64,000 nt of DNA from Marinobacter xestospongiae (lineage in GTDB: Bacteria > Pseudomonadota > Gammaproteobacteria > Pseudomonadales > Oleiphilaceae): NCBI RefSeq assembly GCF_023156385.1, contig NZ_JAKZAK010000010.1, positions 21,922 through 85,921 on the forward strand, given 5' to 3'. A model generated the notes under the pieces. That model was not told the origin of the DNA. It searched no databases and saw nothing but the letters and a program-made list of their open reading frames with translations. Shown here one piece after another: positions 14,400-21,618 of the stretch (positions are counted from its first letter, which is position 1; the number at the start of each line of letters is the position of its first letter). The position numbers were made by a program, and so were the translations under genes.

Positions 14400-15358
14400 G
14401 TCAGGCGGACGATCGCAGCCATAGCGCTCTGGGCATCGCGCTGCGGGGACTGGCGATGGGCGCAGCCGACATCGTCCCCGGCGTCTCCGGTGGCACCATC
14501 GCGTTCATTACCGGTATCTACTTTCGCCTGCTGGCGGCAGTGAACGCTGTACCCGCGGCGGTGTTGGGAGAGCTGCTCAAAGGACGCGTCAAAGCCTTCT
14601 GGGTGCGATGCGACGGCACGTTTCTGACACTATTGCTGGCGGGTATTCTGGTCAGCATCGTGACCATGGCTTCCATGATCAGCTACCTGCTGCAGGCTTA
14701 TCCGATCCTGTTGTGGAGTTTCTTCTTTGGCCTGATTCTGGCGTCGGTGTGGCACGTGTTGAGGCAACTGCAGCGGCCTGACTGGCCATTGCTGGCGCCC
14801 CTGGCGTTGGGTGTGGTGTTTGCCTGGTGGGTAACCACCCTGCCGGTCGGACAGGTGTCGCCGTCCGGGCTGGTGTTTTTCGGCGCCGGGGCGCTGGCCA
14901 TCTGCGCGATGATACTGCCGGGTATTTCCGGCAGCTTCATCTTGGTGATTCTGGGGATGTATGCGCCGGTACTGGCAGCCATCAAGGGTGCCCAGTTTGC
15001 CACCCTGGGGCTGTTTGCCGCTGGCTGTCTGGTGGGCCTGCTGTCGATCGCCCGACTGTTGACCTGGGCGATTCACCGCTATCACGATGCCGTAATGGCA
15101 CTACTGACTGGCTTCATGATTGGTGCGTTGAACAAGGTCTGGCCCTGGAAAGAGACCCTGAGCTGGCGCACCAACAGTGCCGGCGAGCAGGTTCCGTTGA
15201 GTCAGGTTAGTGTGTCGCCGGGCCGGTTTAGCGAGCTCACCGGTGAGCCGTCACAGTGGGCGCTGGCCCTGGGGTTAGCCGTTGCGGGCTTTGCGGCCGT
15301 GCTGTTGGTGGAGTGGCTGGGGCAGCGTCGATTGCCAAAAGTGGCAGCAAAAACATGA
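14396..15358 (+). CDS. DUF368 membrane protein, probable polyprenyl-phosphate translocase (PopT-like)
   Basis: Polytopic inner-membrane protein of 320 aa with about eight hydrophobic segments. The DUF368 signature is clear near the N-terminus ([21 protein letters not shown]), with a second related copy near residue 180 ([21 protein letters not shown]). This internal duplication is typical of the family. DUF368 members have been reported to recycle undecaprenyl phosphate across the membrane for wall synthesis. That role is transferred by family, not shown here. The start overlaps pcm by four bases (ATGA). nlpD lies 227 bp downstream. Confidence 0.85.
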   Translation: MSQADDRSHSALGIALRGLAMGAADIVPGVSGGTIAFITGIYFRLLAAVNAVPAAVLGELLKGRVKAFWVRCDGTFLTLLLAGILVSIVTMASMISYLLQAYPILLWSFFFGLILASVWHVLRQLQRPDWPLLAPLALGVVFAWWVTTLPVGQVSPSGLVFFGAGALAICAMILPGISGSFILVILGMYAPVLAAIKGAQFATLGLFAAGCLVGLLSIARLLTWAIHRYHDAVMALLTGFMIGALNKVWPWKETLSWRTNSAGEQVPLSQVSVSPGRFSELTGEPSQWALALGLAVAGFAAVLLVEWLGQRRLPKVAAKT

Positions 15359-15380
15359 CACTGTGTTCGTTTAATTGTTT

Positions 15381-15410
15381 TTGCAAAGTGTTACCTATCC
15401 GAACTTTAAT
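15381..15410 (+). promoter_or_regulatory. Candidate promoter for nlpD(-rpoS)
   Basis: TTGCAA (15381-15386) and TTTAAT (15405-15410) are separated by 18 bp inside an unusually AT-rich 227-bp gap. The downstream leader of about 170 nt includes the inverted repeat TGCACA-GAAAA-TGTGCA (15455-15471), a possible operator or small hairpin, and a CCGCC/GGCGG pair (15417-15443). A second rpoS promoter inside nlpD is usual in relatives, but I could not place one here. Confidence 0.5.
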
Positions 15411-15585
15411 CTGTTTCCGCCAGTAACAAATACCAAGAGGCGGTAACTTGGAACTGCACAGAAAATGTGCAATATATTAGCGAGTTAGTGATAACAGTTT
15501 AGATCGCCTCCGGTTTTTTATATTGATTTCGAATGGCTAAGACGTTTTTATTCTAACAAAGCTCAACTATCGGCCGACTCGCACC

Positions 15586-16461
15586 GTGACTCCTACTACC
15601 CCTTCCAATAGCGCCCGTCAGGGCGTGCAGGGGCAAGGGCGCAACGTCGCCCTCCGTGCCCGCCGCCACCGCAGCCTGCTGCTGGTGGCGGTGATGCTGT
15701 GGCTGGCCGGTTGTAATTCCCAGTCAATCTACAGCGACGATTCCTACAACCCCCCGGTGTACTGGGGGCAGCATGTGGTCAAGCGTGGCGAGACCCTTTA
15801 CAGCATCGCCTGGCGCTATGGCCGCGATTACCGCGAACTGGGTAACGCCAACGGCATTGATCCGCCGTACCACATCCAGGCGGGGCAGGTTCTGCATCTC
15901 GACCGTCGTGGAACTGTAACCTCATCCCGCCAGACTGGGGCCAGTCGGACCCCGTCGGCCTCCCGCAGCAGCTCTGCATCCACCACAAGCCGGGCGTCCT
16001 CGAGGGCATCCGCATCCAGTTCACGCAGTGGTCAACAGGCGAGTCGTCAGTCTGGCCGGGTGGATACCAACCGCACCCAGACCGTTTCCAGCATCGAGTG
16101 GCGCTGGCCCCACGCTGGCACCGTAATTGCAGGATTTTCAACAACTGGCAAGATCAACAAAGGTCTCGATATTGCAGGCAATACCGGTGACCAGATCAGG
16201 GCGGCAGCCGCTGGTAATGTTGTCTATGCCGGAAGTGGGTTGCTCGGTTACGGCAACCTGATCATTGTGAACCATAACGAGCACTACCTGAGTGCGTATG
16301 CCCATAACCGGAGCATACTCGTGCAAGAAGGGGAGGACGTCCAAGCCGGGCAAGTCATCGCAGAGCTGGGAAACAGCGGAGCGGATAGACCCAAGTTGCA
16401 CTTTGAAATTCGTAAGAACGGCAACCCAGTCGATCCCTCACGCTACCTGCCTCCTCGCTGA
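15586..16461 (+). CDS. nlpD: Lipoprotein NlpD, LysM/LytM amidase activator
   Basis: Outer-membrane lipoprotein that activates a periplasmic amidase (AmiC in E. coli) during daughter-cell separation. From the GTG at 15586 the product is 291 aa. The signal peptide ends in the lipobox LAGC, putting the lipidated cysteine at residue 43 after a long basic N-terminal region; the true start may be slightly later. A LysM domain spans about 63-106, a Ser/Thr/Arg-rich linker about 108-165, and a LytM (M23) domain about 180-291. The first zinc-ligand position reads NKGLDI instead of HxGxD, so the LytM domain is degenerate, as in known non-catalytic activators. rpoS follows. Confidence 0.94.
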   Translation: MTPTTPSNSARQGVQGQGRNVALRARRHRSLLLVAVMLWLAGCNSQSIYSDDSYNPPVYWGQHVVKRGETLYSIAWRYGRDYRELGNANGIDPPYHIQAGQVLHLDRRGTVTSSRQTGASRTPSASRSSSASTTSRASSRASASSSRSGQQASRQSGRVDTNRTQTVSSIEWRWPHAGTVIAGFSTTGKINKGLDIAGNTGDQIRAAAAGNVVYAGSGLLGYGNLIIVNHNEHYLSAYAHNRSILVQEGEDVQAGQVIAELGNSGADRPKLHFEIRKNGNPVDPSRYLPPR

Positions 16462-16639
16462 CATCCGGCGCCACAGCAAAACCGCATATAACAATACGTC
16501 ACGTCGATCGCAGGCCTGAAATGCGAGACGGCGGCAACAATGCCCTGAACAAACAACAACGAACGAAACAGCAGGCGTCTGCGACAACTACAAAACAGGC
16601 AGACGGATAAACCGGGTCATTCAAAGGCGGGATTAGCAT

Positions 16640-17641
16640 ATGTCAGTAGAACATGAAGAACTCATCATCGAACGTGAAACCACTGTTGACGAAGCCGACG
16701 ATGAAGTCGAGGCCGTTTCCCTTGAAGACAAGAGATCGGCTCAGGAGCAGGACGGCTCCCCCACCAAGGAAGACATACCCCCCCAGGGACGCTATTTCGG
16801 CAGCCAGAAACAACTGGATGCCACCCAGCTCTATCTCAATGAGATAGGCTTTTCTCCACTGCTGACGCCGGAGGAAGAGGTCTATTTCGCACGACTGGCC
16901 CGAAAAGGTGAGGAAGCCGGTCGCAAGCGGATGATCGAAAGCAACCTGAGGCTGGTGGTGAAAATTGCCCGTCGGTACGTCAATCGCGGTCTGACCCTGC
17001 TGGATCTGATCGAGGAAGGCAACCTGGGGCTGATCCGGGCAGTTGAGAAGTTTGATCCCGAGCGCGGGTTCCGCTTCTCTACCTACGCCACCTGGTGGAT
17101 TCGTCAAACCATTGAACGCGCCATCATGAATCAGACCCGGACCATCCGGCTGCCGATTCATGTGGTCAAGGAGCTCAACCTGTATCTGCGGGCGGCTCGT
17201 GAGCTGACCCAGAAACTGGACCACGAACCGTCGGCGGAAGAGATCGCCAAGGTGGTGGACAAGCCGGTGGCGGACGTCAAACGCATGCTGGGCCTGAACG
17301 AACGGGTCGCCTCGGTGGACACCCCGATCGGCAGCAGCGGTGAGAAGTCTCTGCTGGATACCGTTGCCGATGAGGGCGCGTCCGATCCGGCGGATCTTTT
17401 GCAGGACAACAACATGTGCAGCTGCATCGAGAACTGGCTGGACCAGCTCAGCGACAAGCAGCAGGAAGTGTTGTCACGGCGTTTCGGGCTGCGTGGTTAT
17501 CCTACCAGCACGTTGGAAGAAGTTGGCCAGGAAATTGGCCTGACCCGTGAACGGGTTCGCCAGATCCAGGTCGAAGCGTTGCGCCGGCTTCGGGAAATCC
17601 TTGAAAAAGAAGGCCTTTCCGGTAACATGCTGTTCATGTAA
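16640..17641 (+). CDS. rpoS: RNA polymerase sigma factor RpoS
   Basis: Stationary-phase and general stress sigma factor (sigma-38), 333 aa. An acidic N-terminal extension of about 55 residues precedes region 1.2 ([21 protein letters not shown]). Region 2 has [20 protein letters not shown] and [11 protein letters not shown]. Region 3 begins [14 protein letters not shown]. The region 4 helix-turn-helix is [21 protein letters not shown], and the C-terminus ends SGNMLFM. The 178-bp gap from nlpD holds no obvious promoter or terminator; in relatives rpoS is transcribed mainly from within nlpD. A three-hairpin region follows the stop and ends in a strong terminator. Confidence 0.98.
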   Translation: MSVEHEELIIERETTVDEADDEVEAVSLEDKRSAQEQDGSPTKEDIPPQGRYFGSQKQLDATQLYLNEIGFSPLLTPEEEVYFARLARKGEEAGRKRMIESNLRLVVKIARRYVNRGLTLLDLIEEGNLGLIRAVEKFDPERGFRFSTYATWWIRQTIERAIMNQTRTIRLPIHVVKELNLYLRAARELTQKLDHEPSAEEIAKVVDKPVADVKRMLGLNERVASVDTPIGSSGEKSLLDTVADEGASDPADLLQDNNMCSCIENWLDQLSDKQQEVLSRRFGLRGYPTSTLEEVGQEIGLTRERVRQIQVEALRRLREILEKEGLSGNMLFM

Positions 17642-17655
17642 ACGCTTTCGGGTAG

Positions 17656-17711
17656 CAAGCCTGGGGGAATCATCCCAGGCTTGCCCGTCGTTGGTTGCGT
17701 TCGCCGCAACC
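17656..17711 (+). other. Two stable hairpins in the rpoS 3' region
   Basis: Hairpin 1 is a perfect 10-bp stem (17656-17665 with 17674-17683) with loop GGAATCAT, so a GGA trinucleotide starts the loop. Hairpin 2 is a 7-bp stem (17693-17699 with 17705-17711). A second GGA (17713-17715) lies unpaired before the terminator stem. This could be an rpoS 3' UTR or a small structured RNA; no separate promoter is evident. Confidence 0.6.
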
Positions 17712-17715
17712 CGGA

Positions 17716-17742
17716 AACCGACCCTCTGTGGTCGGTTTTTTT
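17716..17742 (+). terminator. Intrinsic terminator after rpoS
   Basis: AACCGACC (17716-17723) pairs perfectly with GGTCGGTT (17730-17737) around a CTCTGT loop, and the 3' arm runs into seven consecutive T. This is the strongest terminator signal near rpoS. Confidence 0.9.
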
Positions 17743-17873
17743 ATGGCGCGCAAATGAGAACCAGGTTACGTCTCGTGTCTGAAGCGCCTTGTTACAATCG
17801 GCGAGCGTCATGTTGAGTCGTAATGATGAGCTACGAACCAATACGCAACCATAACAACATAAAGGAAAGGACG

Positions 17874-18449
17874 ATGAACAAGGCCCTATCAACACTGATT
17901 TCCGGTTGGGTGCTGTCCGCAGCCCTGTCGACACCTGCCATGGCGTTGACCGTGGAAGGCGTCGATGTACCAGACACCTATACCGCCCAGCAGTCTGAAC
18001 TGACCCTCAACGGCGCTGGCACCCGTTCCAAGTGGTTTATGGATCTGTACGTCGGTGGTCTATACACCCCGCAGAAGGCCAGCGACGCAGCTGCGGTGAT
18101 CAATGCCGATGAGCCCCAGGCGATCACCCTGCATATCATCTCCGGGCTGATCACCAGCGAGAAGATGACATCCGCGACCCTGGAAGGCTTTGAAAGCGCC
18201 ACCGGTGGCAACCTTGCGCCGATCCAGAGCGACGTCAACGCGTTTCTGGATGTCTTCTCCGAGGAGATCAAGGAAGGCGATGTCTTCGATCTGGTCTACC
18301 TGCCAGGGGAAGGGGTTCGGGTGTTGAAGAACGGCGATGCCCGCGCCACAGTCGGCGGTCTGGAGTTCAAGAAGGCGCTGTTCGGAATCTGGCTGTCGGA
18401 CGAGCCGGCCCAGGAAGACCTCAAACAGAAAATGCTGGGCCAGCGTTAA
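17874..18449 (+). CDS. Chalcone isomerase-like periplasmic protein
   Basis: Exported protein of 191 aa with a clear signal peptide (MNKALSTLISGWVLSAALST, probable cleavage after an AMA near residue 24). The mature part matches the bacterial chalcone_isomerase-like family: a core with RSKWFMDLYVGGLY, then an ITSEKM region and FKKALFGIWLSDEP near the end. Bacterial members keep the fold but have no established isomerase activity here; some bind fatty acids or act in unknown envelope roles. I start at the ATG at 17874 because AAGGAAAGG lies just upstream; the in-frame start 51 bp earlier lacks one. It is convergent with nth. Confidence 0.82.
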   Translation: MNKALSTLISGWVLSAALSTPAMALTVEGVDVPDTYTAQQSELTLNGAGTRSKWFMDLYVGGLYTPQKASDAAAVINADEPQAITLHIISGLITSEKMTSATLEGFESATGGNLAPIQSDVNAFLDVFSEEIKEGDVFDLVYLPGEGVRVLKNGDARATVGGLEFKKALFGIWLSDEPAQEDLKQKMLGQR

Positions 18450-18503
18450 GCTATAGCCCCCCGGGCTGACCACGGCCGTGGTCAGCCTGCGCACGATTAC
18501 CAG

Positions 18504-19142
18504 CTACAGGTAATCCCGCTTGTCCTTGAACTCACACAGATCCTCGATCATGCAGATACCGCACTTCGGTTTGCGGGCGGTACAGGTGTAGCGACCATGG
18601 AGGATCAGCCAGTGGTGAGCATCCAGCAGGAATTCCTTGGGCACCAGCTGGACCAGGCGTTTCTCCACTTCCAGCACGTTCTTGCCCGGCGCTATACCGG
18701 TACGGTTTGAGACTCGGAATATATGAGTATCAACCGCCATGGCAGGCTGACCGAAGGCGGTATTCAGCACTACGTTGGCGGTCTTGCGGCCAACACCGGG
18801 CAGCGCTTCCAGCGCCTCGCGGTTGTCCGGCACTTCACCCTGATGCTTCTCCAAAAGCATGCGGCAGGTCTTGATGACGTTCTCGGCCTTGCTGTTGAAC
18901 AGCCCGATGGTCTTGATGTATTCCTTGAGCCCATCCACCCCCAGGGCCAGAATTGCCTCCGGGGTATTGGCCACCGGGTAAAGCTTGGCCGTGGCCTTGT
19001 TGACCCCGACATCGGTGGCCTGCGCCGACAGGATGACGGCGATCAGCAGCTCAAACGGGCTGCTGTAGTTCAGCTCGGTGGTGGGATTGGGGTTGGCATC
19101 CCGCAACCGGGTAAAGATTTCAGTACGTTTTTGCTTGTTCAT
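18504..19142 (-). CDS. nth: Endonuclease III
   Basis: Bifunctional DNA glycosylase/AP lyase that removes oxidised pyrimidines in base-excision repair. The 212 aa match E. coli (211). The helix-hairpin-helix LPGVGRKTANVVL carries the catalytic lysine, and VDTHIFR carries the catalytic aspartate. The C-terminal [4Fe-4S] cluster is complete: CTARKPKCGICMIEDLC gives the C-x6-C-x2-C-x5-C spacing. It starts 16 bp after rsxE on the same strand, the classic rsx-nth arrangement, so it is probably the last gene of the rsx transcript. Confidence 0.98.
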   Translation of the reverse strand: MNKQKRTEIFTRLRDANPNPTTELNYSSPFELLIAVILSAQATDVGVNKATAKLYPVANTPEAILALGVDGLKEYIKTIGLFNSKAENVIKTCRMLLEKHQGEVPDNREALEALPGVGRKTANVVLNTAFGQPAMAVDTHIFRVSNRTGIAPGKNVLEVEKRLVQLVPKEFLLDAHHWLILHGRYTCTARKPKCGICMIEDLCEFKDKRDYL

Positions 19143-19158
19143 AACAAAAGTTCAGTGC

Positions 19159-19875
19159 TCAGGATACCTGTCCGGTGACCCGGACCCGTTTGCTGCCCGT
19201 GGTTGCCGGCTCCTTGGGGACCTGCGCCTGACGAGCTTTGAGGCGGTTGTCGATGCCGTTCTTGATGGCGATCAGCAAGCCCAACCCGATGAACGCCCCC
19301 GGAGGCAGGATCATGAACAGCACGTCCGGGTAGTTGGCCAGGGGGCGGAAACCCCAGTCCGCGGCGATTGGCCCGAGCAACAGGTCCATGTCGGTGAACA
19401 GGGTGCCCTGTCCCACCAGCTCCCGGAAGCCACCAAGAATCACCAGCACCGCGAGGAACCCAAGTCCCATCATGGCCCCATCCAGCAGGGCCGGCAGGGG
19501 AGGGTTCTTGCTGGCAAAAGCATCGGCCCGGCCCAGAATGGCGCAGTTGGTGACGATCAGCGGGATGAAGATGCCCAGAATCTGGTACAGCTCGTAGGTG
19601 AAAGCCTGCATCAGCAGTTCGGCGCAGGTAACGAATGACGCGATGATCATCACAAAAGCGGGCAGACGTACCGAATCGGAGACGAAGTTGCGAATCAGCG
19701 ACACCGCCAGGTTGGAGCCCATCAGCACCAGCAGGGTAGCCAGTCCCAGGCCAATGGCGTTGACCACGGTGCTGGTCACCGCCAGCAGTGGACACAGTCC
19801 CAGCACCTGAACCAGTGCCGGGTTGTTGCTCCAGAGGCCGTCGCGAATGATCTCGGCGTTGCTCTTGGTGGCCAT
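19159..19875 (-). CDS. rsxE: Electron transport complex subunit RsxE
   Basis: Polytopic membrane subunit of the Rsx/Rnf complex, 238 aa. Several transmembrane helices are evident, including [20 protein letters not shown] and the conserved [15 protein letters not shown] segment. RsxE and RsxA are homologous membrane subunits with opposite topology. The C-terminal basic tail ([18 protein letters not shown]) is probably cytoplasmic. It follows rsxG with only a few bases between and precedes nth. RnfE/RsxE is the usual family; the choice of name follows the non-nitrogen-fixing gammaproteobacterial operon. Confidence 0.97.
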   Translation of the reverse strand: MATKSNAEIIRDGLWSNNPALVQVLGLCPLLAVTSTVVNAIGLGLATLLVLMGSNLAVSLIRNFVSDSVRLPAFVMIIASFVTCAELLMQAFTYELYQILGIFIPLIVTNCAILGRADAFASKNPPLPALLDGAMMGLGFLAVLVILGGFRELVGQGTLFTDMDLLLGPIAADWGFRPLANYPDVLFMILPPGAFIGLGLLIAIKNGIDNRLKARQAQVPKEPATTGSKRVRVTGQVS

Positions 19876-19877
19876 GG

Positions 19878-20528
19878 TCAGCGGGACTCCTGTGGCGAGG
19901 GCAGGTCGAAGTTCGGTGGTAGCTGGTCCTGATGGGCAGCAAGGTAGCGCAGGCTGCGATAGACCGAACCGGTGACGGCCCGTGGGGTGATGGTGGCGCC
20001 GGTGAACTGGTCAAACACGCCGCCATCCTTTACCACTGCCCAATCCGAGGGGGCGGGATTGGTGAGCGAGCGGCCATTGAACGACAGTACCCAATCGGAT
20101 TTCTTGCGCTCTACCTTGTCTCCCAGTCCCGGGGTTTCCTTGTGACTGGTGACCCGTACCCCAAGAATCTCGCCATTGCTGGCAACGCCCACCAACAGGC
20201 GGATATTTCCGGAATAGCCGTTCGGCGCCACCGCGGGCAGAATCAGGCCTACGGCTTCGCCGGCATCGCGGGCTACCCAGGCCTGCACTGGCTGCAGGAC
20301 ACCGAAACGATCGTCAGCAGGCAGGGTGACGGTGTCTTCCAGCAGGTTGTTGTCATGCTGCTGCTCGGGAATGATCTCGAACAGGGCGCGCGCTTCCGCC
20401 CGGGCTGCCTGTTCTTCAATACGATCCTTGGTCAGGGCCTGGGTGACGGCGATGGTACCGCCGGTGATCACCGCAAACAGGCCCAGGCCGATAGCGCTGC
20501 GCCGGATGGATTGGGTTAATGCCGACAT
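19878..20528 (-). CDS. rsxG: Electron transport complex subunit RsxG
   Basis: Membrane-anchored flavoprotein subunit of the Rsx/Rnf complex, 216 aa from the ATG at 20528. The longer in-frame start would overlap rsxD. One N-terminal hydrophobic helix ([19 protein letters not shown]) is followed by a periplasmic FMN-binding domain. The covalent-FMN motif is TGATIT, whose last threonine is the expected flavin attachment site. It begins one base after the rsxD stop, so translation is tightly coupled. Confidence 0.97.
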   Translation of the reverse strand: MSALTQSIRRSAIGLGLFAVITGGTIAVTQALTKDRIEEQAARAEARALFEIIPEQQHDNNLLEDTVTLPADDRFGVLQPVQAWVARDAGEAVGLILPAVAPNGYSGNIRLLVGVASNGEILGVRVTSHKETPGLGDKVERKKSDWVLSFNGRSLTNPAPSDWAVVKDGGVFDQFTGATITPRAVTGSVYRSLRYLAAHQDQLPPNFDLPSPQESR

Positions 20529-20529
20529 C

Positions 20530-21582
20530 TTAACCTGCCTCCTTGCCGGCCAGTCCACGCCGTGGCTTGTGATGGCCATAGGTGCGCGGAGGGGTGTAGT
20601 GATCGATGAAGGGAACGGCAAAGTTCATCAACAGTACGCTGAAGGCGATGGCATCCGGGTAGTTGCCCCAGGTGCGGATGATGTACACCAGAATGCCGAT
20701 GCCTGCCCCGTAGATCAGTTTGCCCTGGTGGCTGGTGGCGGCGGACACCGGGTCGGTGGCGATAAAGAACGCCCCCAGCATAGTGGCGCCGGCCAGCAAG
20801 TGGAGGGTTAGTGGCGCGTAGAGGTCCTCATTGCTGCCGAAGGCCAGGCTCATCAGGGCCAGGCCACCGAGCAGACTGAGTGGTATGTGCCAGGTGATGA
20901 TTCGCAGCGCCAGCAGTAGCAGACCGCCGGCCAGGAAGGCACCATTGACCCATTCCCAGCCGCGGGCAATACCGTCACCAAAGGTGGGGTGCTGCAGCAC
21001 TTCGGCGGCGGTATGGGTCGCAATCTGGTGTTTGTACTCATCCAGTGGTGTGGCCATGGTGAAGGCGTCGACCGCCGTCTGCTGTCCGGAGGTTATCGTG
21101 GCCAGGGTATCGGCCAGGGACGGGGCGTCCTGCCAGAGCAGGCCGGGCTGGGCCCAGTTGGTGGTCATCGCCACCGGAAACGACACCAGCACCAGGGCGT
21201 AACCCACCATGGCGGGATTGAACGGGTTGGCGCCGAGACCGCCATAGAGCTGCTTCGCCAGAATGATGGCCGCCAACACTGCCACCATCGACACCCACCA
21301 GGGGGCGAGTGGTGGCAGGGACAGACCCAGTAGCAGGCCGGTGACCGCTGCGGTGTTGTCTTTCAGGAAGAACGCCACCGGCCGTTGCCGCAGCTTGAGC
21401 ATCACCGCCTCGGCGGCAACGGCCAGCATTACACACCAGATGACGTTGATCAGGTTGCCCCAGCCGAAGAACACGGTCTGCGCCAGCAGCCCGGGAATCG
21501 TCGCCAGAATCACCCACAGCATGACCCGGGACGTGGGCCGGGCGCCGCGTGTGTGGGGAGAGGATTGTTGCCTTAGTGCCAT
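20530..21582 (-). CDS. rsxD: Electron transport complex subunit RsxD
   Basis: Integral membrane subunit of the Rsx/Rnf complex, 350 aa with about nine hydrophobic helices. The conserved [20 protein letters not shown] and the [13 protein letters not shown] segment are present; the second holds the threonine to which FMN is covalently linked in studied homologues. [19 protein letters not shown] near residue 270 is also family-typical. It lies 36 bp after rsxC and one base before rsxG. Confidence 0.97.
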   Translation of the reverse strand: MALRQQSSPHTRGARPTSRVMLWVILATIPGLLAQTVFFGWGNLINVIWCVMLAVAAEAVMLKLRQRPVAFFLKDNTAAVTGLLLGLSLPPLAPWWVSMVAVLAAIILAKQLYGGLGANPFNPAMVGYALVLVSFPVAMTTNWAQPGLLWQDAPSLADTLATITSGQQTAVDAFTMATPLDEYKHQIATHTAAEVLQHPTFGDGIARGWEWVNGAFLAGGLLLLALRIITWHIPLSLLGGLALMSLAFGSNEDLYAPLTLHLLAGATMLGAFFIATDPVSAATSHQGKLIYGAGIGILVYIIRTWGNYPDAIAFSVLLMNFAVPFIDHYTPPRTYGHHKPRRGLAGKEAG

Positions 21583-21618
21583 GTGCTCGGTGCCTGATGG
21601 TAATTGCTGTTGGGGTGC

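Noticed and set aside
15586..16461. NlpD as an active M23 endopeptidase
   Set aside because: The first zinc ligand position reads NKGLD instead of HxGxD, so the site is degenerate, as in known activators.
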